In this document: in pieces, positions 1-8,157 of the stretch
How positions within the stretch are numbered: the stretch's first letter is position 1
Layout: every line of letters starts with the position of its first letter
Assembly: GCA_040380855.1 (NCBI GenBank)
Contig: JBEIIG010000003.1
Span: 1 to 64,000 of the forward strand
Origin: VFMC01 sp040380855
GTDB lineage: Bacteria; Actinomycetota; Acidimicrobiia; Acidimicrobiales; Ilumatobacteraceae
Reading direction: 5' to 3'
DNA length: 64,000 nt
The notes under the pieces: generated by a model
Told to the model about the DNA's origin: nothing
The model's database searches: none
The model's input: only the letters and a program-made list of their open reading frames with translations
Made by a program: the position numbers and the translations under genes

Positions 1-388
1 CGGGTCGTTCGGCCAGCAATCGGGTGATGGCCTCGACCGGTACGTGACCCTCGACGAGGTAGCCGTCGACCTCGGCCGTGTGGCACGACGCGACATCGTT
101 GCTGATGCCCTTGGCCGCGCGGAACGCATCGCGTTCGGGGTCGTCGTTCACCTCGACGGTGGCTCCACGGTTGCGCAGGTACACGACCCACTCGATGCAG
201 CAGCCTCAACCAGGGTCGCGGTGCACGTCGAACTTCAAGCCGGCCAACCCGGCCGAGGCCGACGCCGCGGAGTCGCCCGTGGCCGGGTCCGTGGTGTCGT
301 CCGTGGTGGTGCCACCCGATGTGCAGCCGGCGGCGCCCACGGCGAGGAGCGCCAGTGTCATCAGTCGACGTCGGCTGAGCGGTGTCAT
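1..388 (-). CDS. DUF411 lipoprotein, candidate selenoprotein (in-frame UGA = Sec61), runs off left edge
   Basis: Small exported metal-binding protein of the DUF411 family, cut by the window edge after about 129 codons. The ATG at 388 gives a twin-arginine-like signal peptide (SRRRLMTLALLAVGAAGC) with lipobox Cys22, then a Thr/Asp-rich linker. The frame meets TGA at 206-208 and then continues without a shift into an unmistakable DUF411 domain: GCCIEWVVYLRNRG, SCHTA at residues 101-105, and GYLVEGHVP at 109-117. Family members normally read CGCC before the Trp; here UGA takes the place of the first Cys, giving U-G-C-C. The coding signature on both sides, the Cys position and a hairpin just after the UGA argue for selenocysteine rather than a nonsense mutation. 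DUF411 proteins are often linked to copper handling, and a thiol or selenol metal-binding role is inferred. It lies 25 bp downstream of an amidohydrolase, probably in the same transcript. Confidence 0.8.
161..205 (-). promoter_or_regulatory. Candidate bacterial SECIS hairpin after the DUF411 UGA
   Basis: Hand-folded from the 45 bases after the UGA. The upper stem is GUGGGU paired with ACCUGC (six pairs including two G-U) closing the loop CGUGU, which starts 21 nt after the UGA. A lower stem GGCU/AGCC closes the base. Bacterial SECIS elements need an apical loop about 16-37 nt after UGA with a G in one of its first two loop positions, which holds here. The loop resembles the CGUGAU loop of the UGSC gene in this window. 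Energies were not computed. Confidence 0.5.
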
Positions 389-413
389 CGACCCGTAGGG
401 TAGCGACCTCCGG

Positions 414-1646
414 TCAGGCCAGCAGGTCGGTGGTGGAACGGGTGCGAGCGACCACGCGGCCGCGGTGCACGGTGACACGGTCCGACGGAGCGCCGCCGAC
501 GACCTCGGTGATCGAACGGCCGGCGACGGCCAGCAGTTCGGCGGGCGCCCCCGCCGTCAGCGTGACCGGCGCTGCGCCGAGTGCCCGGCGAGCCCGGTTC
601 GAGCACATGTCCCACGCCCGGTCGGGGTCGAGGTGCGAGACCATCGCCACCACGGCTGCCGTCTCGAGCGGGTCGAAGCGGCCGTACGGGAAGAACACGT
701 CGCGCACGTTGTCGGCGCCGGCGGCCACCAGCACGCCTGCCTCGTCGAGCACGTGCACCGGGGCCAGGCCCCGCGGCGGCCCGACCGGCGTGTCCCAGCC
801 GAAGTAGAAGAGGCTGGTGAGCGGCATGACGAACACCGCCGTGCCAGCAGCCGCCAACTGGTCGGCCACACGGCGCTGCACGTCGAGCGGTTGGGTGGAC
901 AGGCTGATGCAGTGGCTGGCAGCGGACCGGGTGATGCCATGTTCGCGGAGCAGGCGGACGTACTCGGGCAGGTAGAAGAACGACGAGTCGACGGTCTGAT
1001 CGGTGTGCAGGTCGATCGGCAGACCGCTGCGGGCCGCAGCGTCGACGGCAGCGACCGTGGCCCCCATCGGGTCGGGATCGATGTCGGGACTGCCGCCCAC
1101 CACGTCGATCCCCATCTCGATCGCTTCGTCGAGCAGACGGCGATGCGCAGCACCGGCCTCGCCGCCGAACGGGAGCGACACGAGGCCGACGATCTGCAGG
1201 TCGCACAGGCCGCGGCGGTGCATGTCGTTGCGCACTTGGATGAGTGCTTCGATCCCGCGCACGCCCACTCCTGATGCGATGTCGACGTGGGTGCGGATGA
1301 GCGTGTATCCGTTGCGCACCATCTCGCCGATCGCTTCGGTGGCCCGAGCTTTCATGTCGTCGACGGTGAGCAGTGGCCAGATACGCGCCCAGTCGCTGAC
1401 GGCTTGGTCGAGATCGGCCGGCATGGCCGCGATGTCGCGAGCCGACAGCGTCTTGTCGAGGTGCGCATGGGGCTCGGCGCCGGCCGGGAGGATGAGCATG
1501 CCGCTGACGTCTTCGACCGTGTCGTGTTCGCGTGGTCGGATCAGCCCCACCTCGTCGATGAGGCCGGTGGCCGGATCGACGGCCACGTCGATGCGGACAC
1601 CCTTTGCGTCGCACCCGCCGATCAGTACGGTTCTCGGCCCGGTCAT
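414..1646 (-). CDS. Cytosine deaminase-like amidohydrolase
   Basis: A 410-residue metal-dependent amidohydrolase-superfamily protein, cytosolic, expected to deaminate or hydrolyse a cyclic amide or nucleobase-like substrate. Visible metal-site motifs: HAHLDK (His60, His62), LHTDQ in the middle, SHCIS (third His region) and GADN before FFPYG. This order matches the cytosine deaminase/isoguanine deaminase branch (HxH, H, H, D/N). The ATG at 1646 follows AGGTGGAG at good spacing. It is transcribed divergently from an XRE-cupin regulator 118 bp away, which probably controls it, and is followed 25 bp later by the DUF411 gene. The substrate is unknown; cytosine, a hydantoin or a creatinine-like compound are possible. 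Confidence 0.8.
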   Translation of the reverse strand: MTGPRTVLIGGCDAKGVRIDVAVDPATGLIDEVGLIRPREHDTVEDVSGMLILPAGAEPHAHLDKTLSARDIAAMPADLDQAVSDWARIWPLLTVDDMKARATEAIGEMVRNGYTLIRTHVDIASGVGVRGIEALIQVRNDMHRRGLCDLQIVGLVSLPFGGEAGAAHRRLLDEAIEMGIDVVGGSPDIDPDPMGATVAAVDAAARSGLPIDLHTDQTVDSSFFYLPEYVRLLREHGITRSAASHCISLSTQPLDVQRRVADQLAAAGTAVFVMPLTSLFYFGWDTPVGPPRGLAPVHVLDEAGVLVAAGADNVRDVFFPYGRFDPLETAAVVAMVSHLDPDRAWDMCSNRARRALGAAPVTLTAGAPAELLAVAGRSITEVVGGAPSDRVTVHRGRVVARTRSTTDLLA

Positions 1647-1764
1647 CGCTCCACCTCGATATGCATCGCAGGAATATACCCCTGAGGAATGCGGCGGTCT
1701 GGCGAGATCGCACCGGGCATGGTGACGCAGACGGCGAGGCGACGACCGGCAAGATGGGGAGCGC

Positions 1765-2400
1765 ATGGTGAAGCCGACCGCAACCGTGACCGAGGACATC
1801 GGCGGACTGATCGGGTCTGCCATCAGAGCGCGGCGCCACGCGCTCGGGCTCACCATGCAGCAACTTGCCCATCTGTCGGGCCTGTCGCAGCCCTTCCTCA
1901 GCAAGGTGGAACGCGGCCTGGCCGGGCTGAGCCTCACGTCGGTCGATCGCATCGCCGAGGCGCTCGGCATCAGCGCGGCCGGGTTGTTCGGCACGATGGC
2001 CTCCGACCAGCGCTTCGACCTCGTGCGTCGAACTGAACGGCCGCGCATCCCGATGAGCGACGGGTGGTCGACGGCTACCGCATACACCCGGCGGTCGGGT
2101 CAGGCGAGCATCGTCGAGTTCGAGGGCGGCCCCCCCGAGTTGCCACCGTTCCACTACGTGCACCGCAACGACCAGGTGTGCCACGTGTTGGCCGGGGTGT
2201 ACGAGTTCGAGGTCGACGGCAACGTGATGGTGCTGCGCGCCGGCGACACGCTGAGCATCGCCGGCCAGGTGCCCAACCGGTACCGCGTCGTGCGCTCACC
2301 GGCCCGACTACTGCTGGTCCTGGTGAGCGAAGACGCCGAAGTGGTGGCGAGCCCGCAGCCCGGCCGAGTGATCACCCGACCGATCGACTCCGGCGACTGA
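1765..2400 (+). CDS. XRE-family regulator with C-terminal cupin domain
   Basis: A 211-residue DNA-binding regulator. Residues about 12-70 form an HTH_3 domain (RARRHALGLTMQQLAHLSGL, then SQPFLSKVERG). Residues about 110-190 form a small beta-barrel cupin (PPFHYVHRNDQVCHVLAG, later RAGDTLSIAGQVPNRYRV). Such fusions sense a small ligand in the cupin and repress or activate nearby catabolic genes. The ATG at 1765 follows GGGGAG. It diverges from the amidohydrolase, its likeliest target. It ends 4 bp before the acyltransferase start, so the two may be cotranscribed. Confidence 0.85.
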   Translation: MVKPTATVTEDIGGLIGSAIRARRHALGLTMQQLAHLSGLSQPFLSKVERGLAGLSLTSVDRIAEALGISAAGLFGTMASDQRFDLVRRTERPRIPMSDGWSTATAYTRRSGQASIVEFEGGPPELPPFHYVHRNDQVCHVLAGVYEFEVDGNVMVLRAGDTLSIAGQVPNRYRVVRSPARLLLVLVSEDAEVVASPQPGRVITRPIDSGD

Positions 2401-2404
2401 CCAC

Positions 2405-3565
2405 GTGGAGGCTCAGCCCGCCCCGAGGTCGCCCGACGTCCCGGCCGTGCCCGCTGGGCGCGACCCGTTCGTGGATCTCGTTCGGGCGGGCAGTCTGGTG
2501 GTGGTCGTGCTCTACCACTGGTGCTTCACGGTGTTCGACTGGCGCGCCGACGGCCCGCACGCCTCGAACCCCATCGGCTACACGCGTGGGCTGTGGTTGC
2601 TCACCTGGGCGTTGCAGGTGATGCCGCTGTTCTTCTTCGTGGGTGGTTGGGCCACTTGGTCGGGCTGGCATGCGGCGCAGGCGCGGGGCGACACGATCGG
2701 CGAGTATCTGGTCCGCCGCTTGCGCGAGATCGCCCTGCCCGCGCTGGGGCTGATCGTCGCCTGGTGGACCATCGCCATCGCAATGGCTGCGATCTACGAC
2801 ATCGACTGGATGGGCCGGGTGATGCTGCTGGTGCTCAGCCCGCTGTGGTTCGCGGGGACCTACCTGCTCGTCATTGCGGCCCTCCCGTTGTGGTTGTGGC
2901 TGCACCGCCGGTTCGGCGTGCTGCTGCCCGTGTGGTTGGCGGGCGCCGCGGCGCTGGTCGACGTGGCCCGCTTCTCGCACGATGTGCCGTGGATCGGGTG
3001 GGCGAACATGTGGTTCGTGTGGGGTCTGGCGTTCGTGGTGGGCTTCTCGTACGACCGGATCTGTGCGCTCGATCGGCGTCAGCAGCAGGCCATCATGTGG
3101 GCCGGTCTGTTCGGCCTCATCGGGTTGGTGTGGGCCGGGTTGTACCCGGCTTCGATGGTGGGTGTTCCTGGCGACAAGTTCTCGAACATGAGCCCGCCCA
3201 GCCTGGCCATCGTCGCCCTCGCCACGTTCCAGATCGGCGCGCTGGCGCTGCTGCGACCCGCGCTGCTGGCCAGGCTCGACCGACGGCGATGGGTTCGGTT
3301 CCGCAACGTGATGAACACCTACGCGATGCCGCTGTACCTCCTGCACTCCACCGGCATGGCCGTCGCGCTCTACGGGTTCTGGCGGCTGACGGGCAAGCGT
3401 GCCGACAACCTCGAGATCTCGGGCCTGTGGTGGGCCACCCGGCCGCTCGCCGTGCTCGTGCCGCTGCTCGTCACCCTGCCGCTGCTGTGGGGGTACGGCC
3501 GGCTGGGCGCTCGCTCGCGGCCCCTTCCACTGGCGGCGCGGCCAGGCGGGGTGGCCCGTGGATGA
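2405..3565 (+). CDS. Acyltransferase 3 family membrane protein
   Basis: A 386-residue polytopic membrane protein of the acyltransferase-3 (OafA/NodX) type. The N-terminus has the family signature (RDPFVDLVRAGSLVVVVLYH) with the catalytic-type His in the first membrane segment. About ten hydrophobic segments follow, and a late LYLLHSTGMAVALYG segment also matches the family. Members transfer acyl groups to sugars, glycolipids or peptidoglycan at the membrane; the acceptor here is unknown. The GTG start at 2405 lies 4 bp after the preceding stop, suggesting translational coupling with the XRE regulator. Confident of family, not of substrate. Confidence 0.85.
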   Translation: MEAQPAPRSPDVPAVPAGRDPFVDLVRAGSLVVVVLYHWCFTVFDWRADGPHASNPIGYTRGLWLLTWALQVMPLFFFVGGWATWSGWHAAQARGDTIGEYLVRRLREIALPALGLIVAWWTIAIAMAAIYDIDWMGRVMLLVLSPLWFAGTYLLVIAALPLWLWLHRRFGVLLPVWLAGAAALVDVARFSHDVPWIGWANMWFVWGLAFVVGFSYDRICALDRRQQQAIMWAGLFGLIGLVWAGLYPASMVGVPGDKFSNMSPPSLAIVALATFQIGALALLRPALLARLDRRRWVRFRNVMNTYAMPLYLLHSTGMAVALYGFWRLTGKRADNLEISGLWWATRPLAVLVPLLVTLPLLWGYGRLGARSRPLPLAARPGGVARG

Positions 3566-3598
3566 CCAATGCCCGGCCCCACACGAGAGGTGGCAGTC

Positions 3599-4249
3599 AT
3601 GAACAGCACACCATCACCGGCGTGGCCGCCGCCGTCGGGTCTGCCGCCGCACTGGTCGCCGCCGCCCGGACTTCCGTCGTTCGTGCCCCGGCGGCAGGTG
3701 CGCCCCGAGCGGCGACGGCTCGGCTGGGTCCTCATCGGTGTCGGTGCCGTCGTGGTGGCGGTGGCCGTGCTGACGGCGGGCCGCGACATGTGGCGGCTGT
3801 TCGCCGGGCACGCGGACACCCGGGTGCCCGGCACCGTCACGGTGGCATGCCGGGAGGGTGCCGAGTGGCGAGTGGGGCCGGTCACGGGATCGAGCGACCG
3901 GTACGGGCCAATCACCGTCACGACGTCGACCGGCCCGCGGCCGATCGACGTGACGGTCGAGATGAACGGCACCCGGATTCCGGTGTCACCGATGCGCGGC
4001 GCGTCGGAGACCTTCTCGTACTTCGGCACGACGTACACGGCGACCGGCGGGTTCTCATGCCCCGGTAACGGCAGTGCGACCATCACCTTCGACGGGCCGA
4101 GCGGGATCGGTGCCGGTGCCTTCCCGGCGTTCTGGGAGGTGTTCCGCGCACTGCTCTGGCTGATGGCGGGTGCCGCGCTCGCCCTTGCCTGTGTGGTGCC
4201 GGGCATCGTGCTGGCCGTTCGGCACCGGCGTTCGCTCCAGCAGCCGTAG
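3599..4249 (+). CDS. Hypothetical membrane protein with Pro-rich N-terminus
   Basis: Not recognised as a named family. The ATG at 3599 follows GAGAGG and gives 216 residues; an ATG 30 bp upstream in frame lacks a better ribosome site. The N-terminal 35 residues are Pro/Ser-rich (PSPAWPPPSGLPPHWSPPPG). A transmembrane helix follows near residues 42-60 (GWVLIGVGAVVVAVAVL), then an extracytoplasmic beta-rich domain of about 120 residues with Cys in VTVACREG and FSCPGNG that could form a disulfide. A second helix near the C-terminus (LLWLMAGAALALACVVPGI) ends in a short basic tail. The layout is typical of actinobacterial envelope proteins of unknown function. Confidence 0.6.
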   Translation: MNSTPSPAWPPPSGLPPHWSPPPGLPSFVPRRQVRPERRRLGWVLIGVGAVVVAVAVLTAGRDMWRLFAGHADTRVPGTVTVACREGAEWRVGPVTGSSDRYGPITVTTSTGPRPIDVTVEMNGTRIPVSPMRGASETFSYFGTTYTATGGFSCPGNGSATITFDGPSGIGAGAFPAFWEVFRALLWLMAGAALALACVVPGIVLAVRHRRSLQQP

Positions 4250-4264
4250 CGACACTGCGACTCG

Positions 4265-4939
4265 TCAGGCGACCCTGAACACGGCGACGTGCGCGAACTG
4301 GTCGGGGTCGCTGCGATCGTCGTCGACGTAGATGGCGACATCGACCAACTGCAGGTCGGCAATCCGTCCGGTGGCGACCAGTCGGTCGAACGCTGCCGCG
4401 AATCCGTGCGCCGCATAGTGCGCAGCGTTCACGCCGATCGCGCAGCGCCCACCGGGCCGCACGATGGCGAGCAGCCCGTCGAGCGCTCCGGGTCCGAGGT
4501 GGCCGTGGGTGAACGTGCCAGCACTGATCAGGCCTGCGTACGAGTGGGGCTCGATCGTCAGCGGCTGGGTGAGGTCGGCTTCGAGCAGACGGCGGTACAC
4601 CGGCACACCCGCGTGCACCTTGCCTGCAGCCTGCTGCAGCATCTCGGGGGAGATGTCGAGGCCATCGATCGTCAGCCGGTGGTGGCGAACCAAGGCTTCG
4701 CCGACGATGCCGGTACCGCATCCGACGTCGGCAACTGCGTCGTCGGGGCCAACCGCCGTGAGGCAGCACTCGGCGAACACTGCGGCGACACGCTCGTGAT
4801 AGCGATACCCGCTCTCGGCGATGAAGTCGATCTCGTACGTGGCCGCCCACCGCGCGTAGAGCGAACGGTTGGCGTCAGGGCCGTCGAGGGCGTACGCAGC
4901 GGCGAGCAGTTCGTCGACCTGCTCGCTGTCGCCCGACAC
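4265..4939 (-). CDS. Class I SAM-dependent methyltransferase (Williams-Beuren type)
   Basis: A cytosolic methyltransferase of about 224 residues. It begins with the AYALDGPDANRSLYARWAAT region typical of the Williams-Beuren/UbiE-like subgroup. The SAM-binding motif VADVGCGTGIVGEAL, the second-strand acidic motif IDGLDISPEML and a late VRPGGRCAIGVNAAHY follow. The substrate is unknown. The frame stays open to 5095, but longer starts would reach the opposite-strand gene beginning at 5076 and add sequence with no domain character. I therefore prefer the GTG at 4939, which has GGAAGG just upstream, though the start is uncertain. It is convergent with the membrane protein ending at 4249. Confidence 0.75.
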   Translation of the reverse strand: MSGDSEQVDELLAAAYALDGPDANRSLYARWAATYEIDFIAESGYRYHERVAAVFAECCLTAVGPDDAVADVGCGTGIVGEALVRHHRLTIDGLDISPEMLQQAAGKVHAGVPVYRRLLEADLTQPLTIEPHSYAGLISAGTFTHGHLGPGALDGLLAIVRPGGRCAIGVNAAHYAAHGFAAAFDRLVATGRIADLQLVDVAIYVDDDRSDPDQFAHVAVFRVA

Positions 4940-5075
4940 ACCTTCCACGTGCACATCTTGGTCGAAGCCGGAGTGGGGATCGTTCGCCGGAGGGATGCAG
5001 GCATCACCCCGACGGTTGACGCCGATCAACCCGTGGTCTGACGACTCCTCGACCGAGCGTCCGTACCGTTCGGCC

Positions 5076-6425
5076 ATGACCGACAGCGCAACCATCGAAC
5101 AGCCTGACGTCGCCGAGGTGCCGAGTGGTCACCGACCACGGGTGCTCGGCCTCGACGTCGCCCGTTCCCTCGCCATCCTCGGGATGTTGTTCGCCCACTT
5201 CGGCTCGGAGGTGGCCGCCATCACGGGTGGCGACGACTGGGCCGTGCGTGTAGTGCGGTTCGTCGACGGCCGGGCCATGCCGCTGTTCGTGCTGCTGAGC
5301 GGTGCGGGCGTGACGCTGCTGTTGCGCCGATCGACCCGCCCTGTCCGCGAACTCGGTGGACGTGCTGCGCTGTTGCTCGTGATCGGTCTGTTGCTCGAGT
5401 ACACCACTCCGGTGGCCGTGATCCTGCAGGTCTATGCCCTGTTCTTCCTGCTCGCGCTGGTGGTGCGCCGCTTGGCCGATCGCTGGTTGCTCGTCCTGGC
5501 GGCTGCCATCGTGGCGGCGGGTGCCGCCAGCCGGATGTTCCTTGCGCCGCACCTGCCCAAGGCGTACCAGTACGTGGAGGGTCTGTCGGAGCACATCGGA
5601 GCACTGCGGGTCCTGATCCGCCCTGACGCCTCGATGAGTGAACTCGCGATCACCGGTCCGTACAGCGCGCTGCCCACCGTTGCGTTCTTCCTCGTCGGCA
5701 TGTGGCTGGGACGCCGCGACCTCACCTCCCGCCGGCTCCGGGTGGGGCTCATCGCCGGCGGGCTGGCCATGGCCGTCGTCGGGTACGGCGTCGGCTGGTC
5801 CACCGATTCGAAGCGGGAACCGTCGGCGGAACTCATCGCTGCCTACGGCGACGAGTTGGTCGACGCGATCGGCGGAGCGTCTGTCCAGAGCCTCACGCTG
5901 TCGCAGGGGATCGAGTACCAGTCGATCGTCGAGCGGATGTCGAAAGCCGAGATGCTCGGGGTGTCCGAAGCGGAGCTGCCCGTGGTGATGGAGCAGGTCG
6001 CGCAGATCGAACGCGACCCGCTCGTCGTCGAGTTCACCGAGCCCGACGGCTGGTGGCTGCTGAACGCTGCCGGTCATTCGCACATGCCCGCCTGGATGCT
6101 GGGCGCCACCGGTATCGCCCTGTTCGTGATCGGTCTGTGCCTGGTGCTGGCCGACCGCCTTCCGCGGGTGACGCTTCCCTTCGCCCGAGCAGGGCAACTG
6201 GCCCTCACCCTCTATGTGGCGCACCTGTGCCTGCTGCGCTGGCCGATGGAGAACTGGCCGTGGGGCTTCACCGCGACCGAGGCGATCCTGCTCACCACGA
6301 GCGGATTCCTGGTGGCCGTTGCCGTGAGCTTCCTGTGGCGGATGCGCTTCAGCCAGGGCCCGCTCGAGAGTGTGCTCCGGCTGGCCGGTGGCACCAGGGG
6401 AAGCAGCACCGCGGTGGCGACCTGA
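5076..6425 (+). CDS. DUF418/heparan-acetyltransferase-like multi-pass membrane protein
   Basis: A 449-residue polytopic membrane protein. It opens with RPRVLGLDVARSLAILGMLF, the hallmark N-terminus of DUF1624/HGSNAT-like and DUF418 membrane acyltransferase-like proteins, followed by HFGSEV. About ten membrane segments are visible, with a soluble loop at about residues 240-330 rich in Glu/Ser. The C-terminal part (LTLYVAHLCLLRWPMENWPW) resembles the DUF418 end. It is the second acyltransferase-like integral membrane protein in this stretch, so an envelope-modification role is plausible, but no substrate can be named. Confidence 0.75.
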   Translation: MTDSATIEQPDVAEVPSGHRPRVLGLDVARSLAILGMLFAHFGSEVAAITGGDDWAVRVVRFVDGRAMPLFVLLSGAGVTLLLRRSTRPVRELGGRAALLLVIGLLLEYTTPVAVILQVYALFFLLALVVRRLADRWLLVLAAAIVAAGAASRMFLAPHLPKAYQYVEGLSEHIGALRVLIRPDASMSELAITGPYSALPTVAFFLVGMWLGRRDLTSRRLRVGLIAGGLAMAVVGYGVGWSTDSKREPSAELIAAYGDELVDAIGGASVQSLTLSQGIEYQSIVERMSKAEMLGVSEAELPVVMEQVAQIERDPLVVEFTEPDGWWLLNAAGHSHMPAWMLGATGIALFVIGLCLVLADRLPRVTLPFARAGQLALTLYVAHLCLLRWPMENWPWGFTATEAILLTTSGFLVAVAVSFLWRMRFSQGPLESVLRLAGGTRGSSTAVAT

Positions 6426-6452
6426 TCGAGCTCGGCTGGCACTTCGCTGGCG

Positions 6453-8120
6453 TCAGCCGACGACGCGCACCGTGCCGGCCACGGGGTCGACCTCGACCGT
6501 CGCGCCGTCGGGGATGTCGTGCAACGCGCCCGGTGCACCGACGACAGCGGGGATGCCGAGTTCGCGCGCCAGCACGGCGGCGTGGCTGAGCGCGCCACCC
6601 TCGGCCGTGACGATGGCTCCGGCCAGGGTGAGCACCATGTTGAACGCGGGGGTGGTGCAGGGCACCACGAGTACATCACCCGGTTCCATCTGGGCCAGTG
6701 CGTCCTCGGGGTTGCCGGCCAGCCGAGCGGTGCCACGGTAGGTGTGCTGCCCGATGCCCACGCCCGCGAGGCCGGTGGTCTTCATCTCGCCATCGAGTCC
6801 GGCTTCGGCCATCACCCGCTGCACGGCGCCGACGATGCGGGCCATGCCGCGGGGCAGTGCCTCCAGCGGCGGTATGGGCTCGACGGTTCCGATGCGCCGC
6901 GGCGCGTCGTCGATGTCGACCTCCTGGCGCCAGCGCTGGCGGGCCGCCAGTTCGTCGGCCGATGGCCCGGTGCCGGCGAGTGCAGCGGCCACCTCGTCGG
7001 GCGCGAGTTCCAGGGCGTGCTCGGCGCGGTGAGCGCGGCCGGCGGTGACGAGGCGGCGCCCGACCTCGAGCAACACCAACCGGATCAGCCCGAGGGGCCA
7101 CTCGAGCGTGTGCGGGCCGTTGTCGTCGCGCAGGTCCATGGCGGCCCGCGCCTCGCCGAGCAGCAGGTCGAACTCGGCACGGTGAGCGGCAGGCACGCGC
7201 TCGCGCACGGCTGCGGTGCGCGCTGTGAGTGCCTCGGCTGCCCGTGCAGCGCGGGCGCTGTCTTCGCGGGCCGACATGATGGTGCTCAGCAGCACGTCGG
7301 GTGCCTCGGCCAGGGTGAGACCGTCGATGTCGTAGCGCGACACGATGAGCCGGCCACGCAGGCGCAAGAACGCGTCGAGGTCGGCGGCCACGGCGGGCGA
7401 GACGGCGCGCAGTTCGTCGATGGTGGCGGGTGCGGCCCCGGTTGCCTCGACGGCTTCCCGGATACGGCGCAGCACCCGCTCGGCTTCGGCGGTCGATGGC
7501 GACGCGCCCTCCAGCAGTGGGATGACATCGGCCGCAGGGAGACCCCATCCGGCCGTGCCGTCGAGCAGCAGACCGATCGGGCCCAGGTCGTGCAGGTGGA
7601 GGCGGAAGTGGGCCTTCCACATCGTGAGCGAGTGCTCGAGGGTGCGGCGCACATGGGCGACGAGGTCGGGCTCGGACAGGGCGGCGAGATCGACGTCCTG
7701 GATGGCCAGGTTCGCGCGCTCGTACTGCTCGCGTGTGCCGCCCGGAGCCTTCCAGTCGGCCAGCACCTGGCGCCAGGGCCGCTCGTCGAGCACTCGCTCG
7801 GCGGTGACCCGTCGACGGCGCATCTCGGGGTGCAGCCGAATGGCCAACTTCAACAGCGGCAGTGGTGGCAACTTCGACGCCGGCTTGTCGGGGTTGATGA
7901 GCGGTCGGATGCGTGAGTAGGAGAGGCCGTTCACGAAGCGGAAGTCGAGGGCATCGAGCGGAGCGCCGAGTTCGATGAAGCCGGCCCGGGTGCCCGCCGC
8001 CGTGCCGATCGTCTGGATGTACTGGCTGATCAGCGTTGCCGGCCGGTTCACATGCGACCGGTCGAGGTTCCAACCACCGGGCCCGGGCGGGGTCCAGTCG
8101 AGCGGTGCGTCGAGATCCAT
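6453..8120 (-). CDS. PEP-utilising mobile-domain protein without ATP-grasp domain
   Basis: A 555-residue protein whose last 90 residues hold the swivelling phosphohistidine domain of PEP synthase-like enzymes: AFNMVLTLAGAIVTAEGGALSHAAVLARE, in two adjoining stretches, then LGIPAVVG. The His in GGALSHAA is the predicted phosphocarrier. The preceding 460 helical residues resemble the substrate-binding middle of rifampin phosphotransferase or PEP synthase-like proteins. The N-terminal ATP-grasp domain that normally charges the His is absent, so a separate partner or a different chemistry is implied. GAGGAG precedes the ATG at 8120, with a GTG immediately before it. It follows the FAH gene by 37 bp and is probably in its operon, suggesting phosphorylation or activation of a catabolic substrate. 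Confidence 0.75.
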   Translation of the reverse strand: MDLDAPLDWTPPGPGGWNLDRSHVNRPATLISQYIQTIGTAAGTRAGFIELGAPLDALDFRFVNGLSYSRIRPLINPDKPASKLPPLPLLKLAIRLHPEMRRRRVTAERVLDERPWRQVLADWKAPGGTREQYERANLAIQDVDLAALSEPDLVAHVRRTLEHSLTMWKAHFRLHLHDLGPIGLLLDGTAGWGLPAADVIPLLEGASPSTAEAERVLRRIREAVEATGAAPATIDELRAVSPAVAADLDAFLRLRGRLIVSRYDIDGLTLAEAPDVLLSTIMSAREDSARAARAAEALTARTAAVRERVPAAHRAEFDLLLGEARAAMDLRDDNGPHTLEWPLGLIRLVLLEVGRRLVTAGRAHRAEHALELAPDEVAAALAGTGPSADELAARQRWRQEVDIDDAPRRIGTVEPIPPLEALPRGMARIVGAVQRVMAEAGLDGEMKTTGLAGVGIGQHTYRGTARLAGNPEDALAQMEPGDVLVVPCTTPAFNMVLTLAGAIVTAEGGALSHAAVLARELGIPAVVGAPGALHDIPDGATVEVDPVAGTVRVVG

Positions 8121-8157
8121 CACTGTCTCCTCATCGGGCGAACCGGGGTGCGTCGGG

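Noticed and set aside
385..2184. 599-codon minus-strand frame over the amidohydrolase and XRE genes
   Set aside because: Arg/His/Pro-rich shadow frame; both real genes have intact motifs and ribosome sites.
5075..5078. Methyltransferase and DUF418 gene starting on the same CATG
   Set aside because: Would leave no promoter or ribosome site; an internal GTG at 4939 for the methyltransferase fits the domain boundary better.
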